Part shown: piece after piece, positions 15,384-24,835 of the stretch
Layout: every line of letters starts with the position of its first letter
Numbering within the stretch: position 1 is the first letter of the stretch
Source of the DNA: Paenibacillus sp. FSL W8-0426
Lineage (GTDB): Bacteria > Bacillota > Bacilli > Paenibacillales > Paenibacillaceae
Assembly: GCF_037969725.1 (NCBI RefSeq)
Contig: NZ_CP150203.1
Location: 1,132,001 to 1,196,000, forward strand
Length of the DNA stretch: 64,000 bases
Reading direction: 5' to 3'
Position numbers and translations under genes: made by a program
Notes under the pieces: generated by a model
What the model was told of the DNA's origin: nothing
Databases searched by the model: none
What the model saw: only the letters and a program-made list of their open reading frames with translations

Positions 15384-17450
15384 GTGAATAGGGTCATGAA
15401 ACGTTTTGCAGCTGCGGCACTGTCGCTGTCGATGGTTGCGGCGCCTCTGGTATGGACGTTGGGAACGTCGACCGCCTATGCCGCGGAAGAGGGAAGCACA
15501 ACATCCACGCCAGCGTATTCTTCGCTGTTTGAAGGAGACCGCGTGATCGATGTGAAGGTTACGATCAGTGATGAGGACTGGGAGAGCATTCTCGCCAGCC
15601 CGATGGACAAGGAATACAAAAGCGTAAGCGTGGAGGTAGACGGCAACAAGCTCGATAACGTTGGTTTTTCCACCAAAGGCAACATGACGCTGAGATCGGT
15701 AGCCTCTATGGAGGATTCGGACCGTTACAGCTTCAGACTGAAGTTCGACAAATACGATAAAACCCAGACGCTGCTCGGATTGGACAAAATGGTGCTGAAC
15801 AACAACTACACCGACCCGTCTTACTTGCGCGAATACCTGCATTATGAGGCACTGCGCAGCATCGGGATGGACGTGCCGGAAACGACGTTCGTCAACCTTT
15901 ACATCAACGGCGAGTTGTTCGGATTTTATACCGGGGTCGAGTCGGTAGACGACAGCTACCTGGAACGGAACTATGGCGAAGGATATGAAGACGGCGTTCT
16001 GTACGATACGGAAGAGAAAAGCTATTTGCAATATGAGGAAAATGAGGAGTACAGCACCCTGACAAAGGATTTGGGCTCCGACAAGGACAAAACAAAGCTC
16101 AAAAACTTCATTAAAGTGCTGAATGACATGCCGGATGGCGAAAAAGGCGAGATCGAGAGCGTACTGGACGTCGATTCCGCGCTCAAATATATTGCAGGGA
16201 ACGTTGTATTCGGCAACTATGACAGCTACAACGGGGACAAAGGGCATAACTACATGTTATACGGCGACGCCAACGGCAAATTCAGCGTCGTGCCGTGGGA
16301 CTTTAACATGTCTTTCAACGGATACTCCGCTGGAGGCGGTGGACGTGGAACGACAGGCACCACCGCAACAAACACAAATGCAACGACCGCATCCATAGAT
16401 GAACCGGTACTGGGGATCAGCATGGATAGCGTGCCAATGATCAGCAACCTGCTGGCCGTGCCGGAATACAAAGCGAAGTATCTCGGCTACGTGAATGAGC
16501 TGACCGATTACCTTGAAGGCATTCAAGACCGGATCGCCGATCTTTCCGACCTGATCCGTCCGTATGTGGAAGCCGATCCAAGCAAGTTCTACACGATGGA
16601 ACAGTTCGAGTCCAACATTACGTATTCCGCAAATGCTGAAGGAGAGGGAAGTATGGGCGGATTCGAGGGCATGACGCCTCCTGAAGGGTTTGAAGGCATG
16701 ACACCTCCGGATGGCATGACGCCGCCGGAAGGATTCGAAGGCATGACGCCTCCGGATGGAACGACAGCGCCGACGAGACCTGACGGTACGGCAAGCGGAA
16801 CGGCGGATGGCAGCGACGAGGCGGCGGCTGCCGGGGATAACGGCAGCACGGCAGGCAGCATGCCAACGCCTCCGCAAGGCGGTTTCGGCGGCGGGCAAGG
16901 CATGGGTAACATGGCAGCCGGCTCCTTGACCACCTTTGCGCTCAACCGCCTGGCCAACCTGCAGGAACAGCTTGGACGCGAAGTAACGCCATTGCCGGAA
17001 ACGTCCGATGGAGCAAGCGAATCAACGGGTACGGATGCTTCTTCCGGTACGAGTGCAGGAACAGCTGCGGGCAATGCTTCCTCAGGTTCAACGAACAAGG
17101 ATATTTCCGTAACGCTGGACGGCAAAACGGTGTCGTTCCCGAATCAGGCACCGATTCTGAAAAACGGAAGAGTTATGGTTCCTGTGAATTCGATCCTTGA
17201 AGCGTTGGGTGCGAAAGTCACTTGGGACAAAACTGCGAAAACCGTAACCGCCGAGCTGGGTGAGCAAACGCTGGTCATCAAGATCGGCAGCAGTGCAGCC
17301 ACGCTAAACGGCGCATCGCTGGAACTCGGCACACCGGCCATCCTTCAGAACAAACGCACGCTTGTGCCGATTCGCCTCGTTACCGAGGCATTGGGAATGA
17401 AAGTGGACTGGGACAAGACGGCTTCGCAAGTGAGCCTGACATCCAAGTAA
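15384..17450 (+). CDS. secreted CotH-kinase family protein with C-terminal stalk domain
   Basis: 688 residues from GTG 15384 (GGGAGG nine bases upstream). A Sec signal peptide ends near Ala-Tyr-Ala at 33-35. Residues about 45-330 form a CotH kinase domain, with 'NNNYTDPSYLREYLHYEALR', a 'GHNYMLYG' segment and the acidic 'PWDFNMSF'. CotH proteins are atypical protein kinases first known from spore coats. Residues about 422-470 are a tandem GFEGMTPP(E/D) repeat, followed by a Gly/Ser/Thr/Ala-rich linker. The last 115 residues are a copper-amine-oxidase-like N-terminal ('stalk') domain, with two 'VP(V/I)...L..LGxKVxWDKTA' units, common in Paenibacillus wall-associated proteins. The secreted location suggests an extracellular rather than spore-coat role. 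Confidence 0.85.
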   Translation: MNRVMKRFAAAALSLSMVAAPLVWTLGTSTAYAAEEGSTTSTPAYSSLFEGDRVIDVKVTISDEDWESILASPMDKEYKSVSVEVDGNKLDNVGFSTKGNMTLRSVASMEDSDRYSFRLKFDKYDKTQTLLGLDKMVLNNNYTDPSYLREYLHYEALRSIGMDVPETTFVNLYINGELFGFYTGVESVDDSYLERNYGEGYEDGVLYDTEEKSYLQYEENEEYSTLTKDLGSDKDKTKLKNFIKVLNDMPDGEKGEIESVLDVDSALKYIAGNVVFGNYDSYNGDKGHNYMLYGDANGKFSVVPWDFNMSFNGYSAGGGGRGTTGTTATNTNATTASIDEPVLGISMDSVPMISNLLAVPEYKAKYLGYVNELTDYLEGIQDRIADLSDLIRPYVEADPSKFYTMEQFESNITYSANAEGEGSMGGFEGMTPPEGFEGMTPPDGMTPPEGFEGMTPPDGTTAPTRPDGTASGTADGSDEAAAAGDNGSTAGSMPTPPQGGFGGGQGMGNMAAGSLTTFALNRLANLQEQLGREVTPLPETSDGASESTGTDASSGTSAGTAAGNASSGSTNKDISVTLDGKTVSFPNQAPILKNGRVMVPVNSILEALGAKVTWDKTAKTVTAELGEQTLVIKIGSSAATLNGASLELGTPAILQNKRTLVPIRLVTEALGMKVDWDKTASQVSLTSK

Positions 17451-17469
17451 GCAGCTTGTGAAAAGAGCA

Positions 17470-17506
17470 GGGACGTTGATGCAATGATGCATCAACGTCC
17501 CTTTTT
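17470..17506 (+). terminator. terminator of the CotH-like gene
   Basis: Perfect 14-base stem GGGACGTTGATGCA / TGCATCAACGTCCC, four-base loop, TTTTT. Confidence 0.9.
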
Positions 17507-17509
17507 GGG

Positions 17510-17694
17510 CTGACGAACCTCAGACACGCTATTCGGTCATCTTTGGGTGTATTTTTTCGCTAAAGAACTTCAGACACCTTATTCGGCTCAAAATGAACCA
17601 GATGAACGCGATGTGTTCGGTATAACGCCTCTCATGTTCGTTAGAATTCGAACTGCTCGAAATGACGCCTAATAAGACGTCTCAGGTTTGTTAG
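17510..17694. repeat. palindromic intergenic element, copy 1
   Basis: Two direct motif copies (about 26 bases, consensus CTAACGAACCTCAGACAC then CTTATTCGG) start at 17510 and 17560. Two inverted copies end at 17644 and 17694. The whole is an imperfect 185-base palindrome. The copy at 46119-46302 has nearly the same spacing (50, 84 and 50 or 49 bases). Not coding, no terminal target duplication seen. It fills most of the gap between the CotH terminator and the EamA gene. Confidence 0.75.
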
Positions 17695-17800
17695 GCATGA
17701 ATGCCTTCCCCGGCTGCGAAGCTCCTGCTCAAAGTTCAGCAGAAGTGCACCGCATCAACCCAAGCAGAACGAACTTCACGACATCGGTCTGCGCATACGC

Positions 17801-18718
17801 CTATCCCGTCGTTGAGGTGGTCGATTCCGCCGGTTTGTCGGCAGCCATAAAAGCAACGATGATCAGAATGCACGCCGCGCCGATCCACTGGAACAGGCCG
17901 AAGGGGTCATGCAGCCAGAACACGGTCGTGATCACGGCGGCGAGCGGTTCGAGACTTCCGAGCAAGCTTGTTTCTTTGGGGGCGAGGTAGTTCAGGCTTT
18001 CGACATAGAACCAGAACGCAAGCATCGTGCCGAACAGGATGACGAAGGCCAGATACAGGTAGGCATCGCCCGTCAGAAGTCCTTTTTCGATCCGCCACGG
18101 CGGGTGAATCAGGGAAAGGGCAGAACCCCCGATCACCATCGACCAACCTACGATGACGAGCGAATCGAACTTTTTGAGCAGCGGAATGGCATACAGCGTG
18201 TAAAAGGCGGCCGCGACGCCCGACAATATCCCCCATACGATGGCTGGCGTGGGAACGGACAACTGGGAGAACGAGCCGTTGGTCAGGAGCAGGAAACATC
18301 CGGCTAGCGCCAGCGATACCGTGATTCCATCCCTGGGCGTCAGCTTGGCCTGTCTGCTTATAAACAGGTACCCGATAATCATAACCGGTGACAAGTATTG
18401 CAGCAGGGTAGCTACGGCGGCATTGCCTTCTTTGATCGAAGCCATGTAAGTGTATTGGACGGCAAGCATGCCGATCAGTCCAAAGATGAGCAGACGCAGC
18501 GCGTCTTTCCAGTGGGTCCAAATGGACCAGATTTGGCCGCGATTGCGGTTAAAGCCTTGAATGGACAGCAGCAATACGCCTGCCAGGAGCAATCGCACCG
18601 CGACGAACCAATTCACGTCCACGCCGTAGTGCTGGAACAGTTTTTTGGCCACGGTGCCGCCAATACCCCAGAATACGGCCCCTGTAATAATGTAAAATAA
18701 TCCTTTTCCCCGATGCAT
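17801..18718 (-). CDS. EamA/DMT family transporter
   Basis: 305 residues with ten predicted membrane helices in the two-fold EamA repeat (drug/metabolite transporter superfamily). The ATG at 18718 has GGAGAG six bases upstream; the earlier in-frame ATG at 18724 directly abuts that site. '[16 protein letters not shown]' opens repeat 1 and '[20 protein letters not shown]' repeat 2. Likely an exporter of small metabolites in the plasma membrane. It is divergent from an AraC regulator across 117 bases, so that protein probably controls it. Substrate unknown. Confidence 0.9.
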   Translation of the reverse strand: MHRGKGLFYIITGAVFWGIGGTVAKKLFQHYGVDVNWFVAVRLLLAGVLLLSIQGFNRNRGQIWSIWTHWKDALRLLIFGLIGMLAVQYTYMASIKEGNAAVATLLQYLSPVMIIGYLFISRQAKLTPRDGITVSLALAGCFLLLTNGSFSQLSVPTPAIVWGILSGVAAAFYTLYAIPLLKKFDSLVIVGWSMVIGGSALSLIHPPWRIEKGLLTGDAYLYLAFVILFGTMLAFWFYVESLNYLAPKETSLLGSLEPLAAVITTVFWLHDPFGLFQWIGAACILIIVAFMAADKPAESTTSTTG

Positions 18719-18835
18719 GTTCATCTCTCCATCATGAATGTAAAAATAGTATGTTATATTGTAGATATTAAAAGGAAACGACTGAATATTATACTCGAAT
18801 CGGATGAAGAAATATAAATATATTGAGGTAAAGGG

Positions 18836-19732
18836 ATGCAAATCATGGATTTTCAAATCGACCCCAATTTAAGGGAACTGACAGAGCATCGCACGATCGT
18901 GCTGCCGCTTGCATGTTACCGGACGACCATTCGCAAACATATGCAGGAACATATTCCGCTTCACTGGCACGAAGAGTTTCAATTTGTCCGCGTGATGAAA
19001 GGGCAGGCTGATTTCCGGGTGCAGGATAAGCATGTTCGTCTGGGTCAGGGAGAAGGTTTGTTTATCAACAGCGGTTGTTTGCATATGGCGACGGATGAAC
19101 ATCGGACGGGGTGCGTATATATCTGCCTGAACGTAGCGCCATCGTTTGTGGTGTCCCAAGAGCTCTATTCGGCTTACGTTTATCCTTACATGCAAGCGAC
19201 CAATCTGCCTTATGTACGTTTGAATGCAGAAGAGGAGTGGGCTGAAGCCATCCTGGAAGCCATTGTTGCCATTCATCAGCTGGTGGAGCAGCGCCCGGCC
19301 CATTATGAACTGGACATTACCGCAAATCTCGCCCGCTTGTGGAAAAACCTGATCGCCAACGGATTCCCGCTGGAATACGAACAGGCAGAGATGCTGAGAA
19401 ACCGGCGCATGAAGGCGATGCTGGACTGGATTCACCGACACTATGCCCAGAAAGTGCTGCTGGACGATATCGCGCGTGCAGGGCAGCTAAGCCGGTCCGA
19501 ATGCTGCCGTTATTTCAAGCGAATGCTCAAGAAATCACCGCTTCAATACGTCATGGACGTCCGCATTCGGCAGAGCCTGGTGTTGCTCCAGCAGCCGGAG
19601 CGCAGCGTTACGGATGTCGCCTATCAGGTGGGATTCAACAGCACCAGTTATTTCATCCAGCAGTTTCGCCAATCGATGAACATGACACCCATGGCCTATA
19701 AAAAGTCCACGCAGAACGGTCTTTCTTCCTGA
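18836..19732 (+). CDS. AraC family regulator with cupin sensor
   Basis: 298 residues. The N-terminal cupin (about 25-110; '[20 protein letters not shown]' with the His-x-His pair) binds a small ligand. Two helix-turn-helix motifs lie in the C-terminal 100 residues ('[20 protein letters not shown]' and '[20 protein letters not shown]'). The ATG at 18836 has AGGTAAAGGG upstream. Its divergent partner is the EamA transporter, so local activation of export is the natural reading. Transcription ends in an unremarkable intergenic stretch. Confidence 0.9.
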   Translation: MQIMDFQIDPNLRELTEHRTIVLPLACYRTTIRKHMQEHIPLHWHEEFQFVRVMKGQADFRVQDKHVRLGQGEGLFINSGCLHMATDEHRTGCVYICLNVAPSFVVSQELYSAYVYPYMQATNLPYVRLNAEEEWAEAILEAIVAIHQLVEQRPAHYELDITANLARLWKNLIANGFPLEYEQAEMLRNRRMKAMLDWIHRHYAQKVLLDDIARAGQLSRSECCRYFKRMLKKSPLQYVMDVRIRQSLVLLQQPERSVTDVAYQVGFNSTSYFIQQFRQSMNMTPMAYKKSTQNGLSS

Positions 19733-19856
19733 CAAGGCTTGCTGGATCAGGCGGTTAAGCTAAGTAGCATGTTGGAAGTGCATAACGATTCATCCATGCG
19801 CAGAGTATGGATATTACGAAGTCATCCTTGATGGGTGGCTTTTTGGCCTGTAATAA

Positions 19857-19871
19857 AGTAAGCGGTTACAA
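19857..19871 (-). promoter_or_regulatory. cre-like site upstream of the YesN/YesM operon
   Basis: On the minus strand TTGTAACCGCTTACT fits the CcpA site consensus WTGNAANCGNWNNCW. It lies about 105 bases before the response-regulator start and just upstream of a TATAGT -10-like box, consistent with catabolite repression. Confidence 0.5.
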
Positions 19872-19974
19872 AACAAGGCCGATATTGTATAGTATGATGG
19901 CAAGCTTGAGCCGTTGAGACATATATATAACTGCCTGGGCACATGCCCTGCTTGAATAAAAAGGAGGAATCCCG

Positions 19975-21687
19975 ATGTACCGGGTGCTGCTGGTTGACGA
20001 TGAAGAGGATGTGCGGGAAGGTTTGGTCGTGGAAGTGGACTGGGAAGCACTGGATTTGCGGATCGTTGGTCTTGCCGAAAACGGAAGAGAAGCGCTGGAA
20101 ATGGCCGAACGGGTCGAGCCGGACATCGTGGTGACGGATATCAGCATGCCGTTCATGGACGGTCTTGAGCTGGCCCGCAGGTTAAGGGAGCGCAATCCGC
20201 TCGTCAAAGTCGTCATTCTGACCGGATACGATGAATTCGATTACGCCCGGCAGGCTGTTTCGCTGAGCGTGGATGAATATTTGCTCAAACCGTTTTCTGC
20301 CGCGCATCTGGCCGAACTGCTCACCCGCCTGCGCGGACAAATGGCCGCCGAGGTGGCAGAACGCGAAAATGTGCAGCAGCTGCGCGAACATTACTATGCC
20401 AGCCTGCCTTTGATGCAGGCCGACCTGATGGCGACCTTGCTTCATCGGCGGAAGCCGCCGGCCTACATTCACGGCAAGGCAGAGCAATGCGGGCTGGATC
20501 TGAAGGGCATCCGTTACGGCGTATCCGTGGTAACCCTGCATACGGACGGCAAAACGCCGAAACAGTCCCTGAACGCTTCTTCCCTCAAGTCAGATCAGCG
20601 TGAAACAACGGAAGAAGTTCAGGCATCTGCCGCGGGCGCCATACGGGACTCGGAAGACGGGGAGCTGAAGCAGTTCGCCGCCTTGAATGTTGCAGCAGAA
20701 GTATGGGCAGAGCATGAAGCAGGCCATGCGTTCATTCATCAGGAGGCCATTGTGCTGCTGTTCGTCGACCGGTGGGGCGGAGAGGATGGCGAGAAACGAC
20801 AGCAGCAGGCGCTCGAAAAGGTCATTCGCAGCATCAACCACTATTTGCGCATGCAGGCTACGATCGGTTCTGGAGCTTTGGTGCAATCGCTGGACCAAGT
20901 GAAGCACGCTTACGAGGATGCGCTGCTGGCGCTGGATTACCGGCTTGTGCCGGGAACGGACCCGCTCATCTATATCGGCGACGTGGAGCGGCAGGCGGCT
21001 GGCAAGCTGCGCTTCGACGAGTTGAAACAGCAGGCGCTTACGCGCTGTCTGAAGGCAGGCACGCAGGATGAACTGGATGAGGTGCTGGACATCATTTTCC
21101 GGGAAATTACAGCCGAACACGGCCGCAGCGACATCCAGCTCTATTTGATCGAGGCGTTGACCACGGTTTGGAAGGCGGCGCAGGCCTCCGGGGAACAAAT
21201 GGAGGATATCTTCGGAGCGGGATTCCAGCTGTACGCCGATCTGTTCCGGCTGCCCGGTCTGCCGGAAGCCCAGGGCAGGGTGCGCGAAGTATGCGCCAAC
21301 GTCCAGAGACGGATCGCCAGCGGACGCCAGCATGCATATAAGGATATCGTGGAGCAGGCGCTTGCGTTTACGAAGCAGCACTATGCCGACCCGGAGCTGT
21401 CCATCCAGAAGGTATGCGGGCATCTGCACATCAGCTCCGGTTATTTTTGCGCCATTTTCAAAAAAGAAGTGCAGCTGACCTTCCTGCAATACCTGATGCA
21501 GATTCGCATGGAGGCCGCGAAAGAGTTGCTTCGTTCCACGGATCTGAAGTCGTTTCAAATCGCCGAGCAGGTCGGTTTTGCCGAGCCGAACTATTTCAGC
21601 TTTTGTTTTAAGAAACATATCGGCATCTCTCCCAAGGAATATCGTAAGCAAGCATCCTCCTCTTCGGACGGAGGAAGGATGCCATGA
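19975..21687 (+). CDS. YesN-type response regulator
   Basis: 570 residues, AAGGAGG upstream of ATG 19975. An N-terminal receiver (1-120) has Asp8, Asp9, the phosphoacceptor Asp55 and the conserved Lys of 'LLKPFS'. A middle helical domain is typical of large YesN proteins. A C-terminal AraC-type DNA-binding domain carries 'SIQKVCGHLHISSGYFCAIF' and 'KSFQIAEQVGFAEPNYFSFC'. The stop codon overlaps the kinase start by four bases (ATGA), so the two are translationally coupled. It should activate sugar-uptake genes, most plausibly the mgl operon three genes downstream. Confidence 0.93.
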   Translation: MYRVLLVDDEEDVREGLVVEVDWEALDLRIVGLAENGREALEMAERVEPDIVVTDISMPFMDGLELARRLRERNPLVKVVILTGYDEFDYARQAVSLSVDEYLLKPFSAAHLAELLTRLRGQMAAEVAERENVQQLREHYYASLPLMQADLMATLLHRRKPPAYIHGKAEQCGLDLKGIRYGVSVVTLHTDGKTPKQSLNASSLKSDQRETTEEVQASAAGAIRDSEDGELKQFAALNVAAEVWAEHEAGHAFIHQEAIVLLFVDRWGGEDGEKRQQQALEKVIRSINHYLRMQATIGSGALVQSLDQVKHAYEDALLALDYRLVPGTDPLIYIGDVERQAAGKLRFDELKQQALTRCLKAGTQDELDEVLDIIFREITAEHGRSDIQLYLIEALTTVWKAAQASGEQMEDIFGAGFQLYADLFRLPGLPEAQGRVREVCANVQRRIASGRQHAYKDIVEQALAFTKQHYADPELSIQKVCGHLHISSGYFCAIFKKEVQLTFLQYLMQIRMEAAKELLRSTDLKSFQIAEQVGFAEPNYFSFCFKKHIGISPKEYRKQASSSSDGGRMP

Positions 21688-23516
21688 GGAGCTTGGCAGG
21701 CTGGATCGGACGCCGCATGCTCCGGGTTCGCACCGGGCTGCAGTCCTTTGCCTGGAACAGCATCGGTGCCATCATCATGCTGTCCTTTTCCGCGTTCATC
21801 GTGCTTGTGCTTACGATCATGTCGATGCTGCTCTACGACAAATTCGCGCAAACGGCCGAACGCAGCGCCGAGCTGAGCACGAAACAGATCGTGGACCAGG
21901 TCAGCTACAATCTGGAGGATTATGTCCGCAGCATGTCGCATCTGTATCGCGCGATCGAGGAGCATATGCTGCGGGATGGCACCTGGGAAGGCGAGCAGGT
22001 CGACAAACAACTCGACACCTTGCTTAGCAGCAGGGAGGATATCCTGTCCATCACACTGCTGGATTCGGACGGTCGTCTGCTCAAAAACAGGCCTGCGGCC
22101 GCACTGAAGCCGAGCGCCCACGTCACCCAGCAGGGGTGGTTCCAATCCGCGCTGCGGGTACCCGATCATTTGAGTTTTTCGTTGCCGCACATCCAAAACA
22201 TGTACGAAGGTCCCTATCGGTGGGTCGTCTCCATGAGCAAAGGCATTACCGTTCAGCGGAACGGACAGGAGCAGCAGGTCATCCTGCTGGTGGATATCAA
22301 CTTCAAACAGATGGACGAGCTGAGCCGCAGGGTCAGCCTTGGACAGCGTGGATACGTATACATCATCGACGAAAGCGCTGGCAACATCGTGTATCATCCC
22401 CAGCAGCAATTGATGTACATGGGGCTGCGCAGCGAAAACATCGAACAGGCGCTTGTGGCCACAGGCAGCTACGAAGACGAAGCGGACGGCCAGAAAAGGC
22501 TGAACACGGTCAAATCCGTCCCCAATATCGGATGGAAAATAGTGGGCGTTGCCTATCTTGACGAGATGCTTACAACCCGGCAGGAAGTCGGCGGGTATAT
22601 GGTTCGCGTGCTGGCGGTGGTGCTGGTGCTCGCCGTTCTCGTATCCCTTATGCTTTCCGCCAGCTTAACGCGGCCGATCCGGCGCATGGAACGCAAGATG
22701 AAGGCGGTGGAACTCGGCGATTTCAACGTGGAACTGCCCATCGAAGGTCCGCTGGAGGTGGAACGGGTATCGCGCCGTTTCAACCTGATGGTGCACAAAG
22801 TCCGTACGCTGATGGATGAAATCATCCGGGAACAGGAGCAGAAACGGCGTTTGGAGCTGGAAGCGCTGCAGGCGCAGATCAATCCCCATTTTCTGTACAA
22901 TACGCTGAATTCGATGGTGCGCATGGTCGGCATGAGCCGCAACGAAGAGGTCGTCACGATGATCACCTCGCTGTCGCGCTTGTTCCGCATCAGCCTCAGC
23001 AAAGGAAAAACGATCATTACGGTCAAAGAAGAGCTGGAGCATGCCCACCATTATTTGACGATCCAGCAGATGCGGTTCAAACGCAAATTCCGCTTCACTT
23101 TAAACGCGGACGACGATACGCTGGACTGCCTGACACTGAAGCTGCTGCTGCAGCCGCTCATCGAAAATGCGATCGTGCACGGCATCGAATACGACATGGA
23201 CGAAGGGCATATTGAAGTACGCGTATATCGGGAAGCGGATTGCCTGGTGTACCGAATTACGGACAATGGCGTCGGCATGAGCGAGGAGCAGCTGCGTGCG
23301 TTGGCACAAGGATATCCCATAGCGAGAAGCGGCGCGGGTTCGGGTGTTGCTGTGCGCAATGTGCACGACCGGATTCGGCTGTATTACGGCCATGCTTATG
23401 GATTGGAATATGCAAGCGAGCTGGAGGAAGGCACGACGGTTTGGATTCGCATTCCGGTGCAGCGGGTACCAGAGGAGGGAGAAAAGCAGGATGATCAGAA
23501 AAGAACGATGGCTTAA
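21684..23516 (+). CDS. YesM-type sensor histidine kinase
   Basis: 610 residues. Helix 1 at about 27-50, an extracytoplasmic dCache-like sensor, helix 2 near 300-325, and HAMP ('LTRPIRRMERKMKAVELGDF'). The His_kinase domain has the phosphoacceptor His402 in 'QINPHFLYNTLNSM', then a HATPase with 'NAIVHGIEYDMDEGHIEV' and 'ITDNGVGMS'. The ATP lid 'GVAVRNVHDRIRLYYG' is typical of the family. It partners the response regulator upstream. A periplasmic-binding-type lipoprotein overlaps its 3' end and probably feeds it the sugar signal. Confidence 0.93.
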   Translation: MRSLAGWIGRRMLRVRTGLQSFAWNSIGAIIMLSFSAFIVLVLTIMSMLLYDKFAQTAERSAELSTKQIVDQVSYNLEDYVRSMSHLYRAIEEHMLRDGTWEGEQVDKQLDTLLSSREDILSITLLDSDGRLLKNRPAAALKPSAHVTQQGWFQSALRVPDHLSFSLPHIQNMYEGPYRWVVSMSKGITVQRNGQEQQVILLVDINFKQMDELSRRVSLGQRGYVYIIDESAGNIVYHPQQQLMYMGLRSENIEQALVATGSYEDEADGQKRLNTVKSVPNIGWKIVGVAYLDEMLTTRQEVGGYMVRVLAVVLVLAVLVSLMLSASLTRPIRRMERKMKAVELGDFNVELPIEGPLEVERVSRRFNLMVHKVRTLMDEIIREQEQKRRLELEALQAQINPHFLYNTLNSMVRMVGMSRNEEVVTMITSLSRLFRISLSKGKTIITVKEELEHAHHYLTIQQMRFKRKFRFTLNADDDTLDCLTLKLLLQPLIENAIVHGIEYDMDEGHIEVRVYREADCLVYRITDNGVGMSEEQLRALAQGYPIARSGAGSGVAVRNVHDRIRLYYGHAYGLEYASELEEGTTVWIRIPVQRVPEEGEKQDDQKRTMA

Positions 23517-24642
23517 TGCGGTTTGGATCAGAAACCTCCTTCGCAGACGCCGGCTTGCGCTGACGGCGGCTGCGGCATGGGGTCTGCTGCTGATCAGCAC
23601 CGCCTGCGGCGGCATATCCGGCAGCAGCAGTTCCGGTTCAGCGCCGCTGCGCATTGCGCTGATTACCCCCGCCGGCGCAGGCGAGCTGGCGCAGGCGATC
23701 CGGCTGGGCGCCGAGGCCGCGGCCAAAGAAAGCGGAGCCGCGCTGGTTGCGGTGGAGGCCTATCCGCCGGCACAGCCGACCTCGGGAAGTGCCGTGTCCG
23801 ATAAGGTCGGCACAGGTGCAGACGCCTCGCGCGCCAAGGGCCATGCCGTGTCGGCGGACACCGGCATGTTAACCCTTGAGGAGCGGGAGCAGGCGCAGAT
23901 CGAAGCGGTCGCACGCGCTTTGAAGCAAGGGGCATCCGCGCTTATCGTGGACCCGATGAGCGAGCATGCGCTGACGGAAATGGTTCGTCAGGCGGCAGAA
24001 TCCGGCGCGGCGGGGACAGCGGTGCCCGTCATCGTGCTGAACGATGAGTTTCCGGTCGAAGGCATTGCCAGCGTCATTTCCATCGATCATGAAGACGCTG
24101 GACGCCAGGCAGGCGAAGCGATGGCGGAATTGCTCCATGGCTCGGGAACCGTCGTTTTGCTTGGCTCGGACCCTTTGAACCATCCGGGCCTTGCACGGCG
24201 GGAGCAGGGCATTATGGAGGCGCTGGGATCATATCCGGAGATTGAAGTGCTTCCGGCAATTTCATGCGGCACGCGGGAGGAATGCGGGCAGAAGACAGCC
24301 CGGATGCTGGACCGAAACCCGGTGAACGGCATCATCGCCCTTCAGGAGATGGCCTCCCTTGGCGCGGCGGATGAGCTGAATCGGCGCGAATCGGCGGCGG
24401 AGGTGAACGTCGTCGCCTTTGGTAGCGAGCAGCAGCAGCTTGCGCAGCTGCAGGAAGGCGTTTTCCAGCAATTAATCGTACAGAATGGCTTCAGCGCGGG
24501 ATATCTCGGGCTGAATCAGGCGGTGGCCAGACTGCGTGGCGGCCAGACCCAGACGCGCGTCACGCTCGAAACCAAGCTTGTCGGCACGGACAATATGTTC
24601 TGGATGGATAACCAGAAGCTGTTGTTTCCTTTTGTGCAATGA
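23491..24642 (+). CDS. sugar-binding lipoprotein, likely sensor subunit of the two-component system
   Basis: 383 residues. The ATG at 23491, inside the end of the kinase gene, is chosen for GAGGAGGGAG upstream and because a signal peptide follows. Its lipobox is Ser-Thr-Ala-Cys39. The rest is a type I periplasmic-binding fold (RbsB/MglB class: 'ALIVDPMSEHALTEMVRQAA', 'GIIALQEMASLGAADELN'). The N-terminal lobe contains a low-complexity insertion of about 40 residues (SGSAVSDKVGTGADASRAKG). A binding protein co-transcribed with a YesM kinase usually presents ligand to the kinase rather than to a transporter, because the transporter here has its own (MglB). Confidence 0.85.
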   Translation: MIRKERWLNAVWIRNLLRRRRLALTAAAAWGLLLISTACGGISGSSSSGSAPLRIALITPAGAGELAQAIRLGAEAAAKESGAALVAVEAYPPAQPTSGSAVSDKVGTGADASRAKGHAVSADTGMLTLEEREQAQIEAVARALKQGASALIVDPMSEHALTEMVRQAAESGAAGTAVPVIVLNDEFPVEGIASVISIDHEDAGRQAGEAMAELLHGSGTVVLLGSDPLNHPGLARREQGIMEALGSYPEIEVLPAISCGTREECGQKTARMLDRNPVNGIIALQEMASLGAADELNRRESAAEVNVVAFGSEQQQLAQLQEGVFQQLIVQNGFSAGYLGLNQAVARLRGGQTQTRVTLETKLVGTDNMFWMDNQKLLFPFVQ

Positions 24643-24772
24643 ACGGGGCGGGATTTCATGTCAGGCTTGTCGGTGACGGGACACGTTCCGCAGAACATGA
24701 AGGAACGACGTCGAACTGGTGAATTGAGGAAGATTTCGATAAAACGGATGAAGATATTGTATTCGCATCGGA

Positions 24773-24786
24773 TGTAAACCCTTTCA
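24773..24786 (+). promoter_or_regulatory. cre-like site upstream of mglB
   Basis: TGTAAACCCTTTCA differs from the palindromic cre ideal (TGWAANCGNTNNCA) mainly by C for G in the centre. It lies 50 bases before the mglB start and overlaps a CATAAT -10-like box. Confidence 0.4.
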
Positions 24787-24835
24787 TAATAAAGGCATCG
24801 GGTTAACCGAATGAAATTGGGGGAGGTCATCAGGG

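Noticed and set aside
15354..16247. Long open frame (297 codons) on the minus strand under the CotH-like gene
   Set aside because: No ribosome site, no protein-like domain text, and the plus-strand frame has signal peptide and clear domains. It is a shadow of codon bias.
20590..21651. 353-codon minus-strand frame under the response regulator
   Set aside because: Shadow of the YesN gene; no ribosome site and no recognisable domain.
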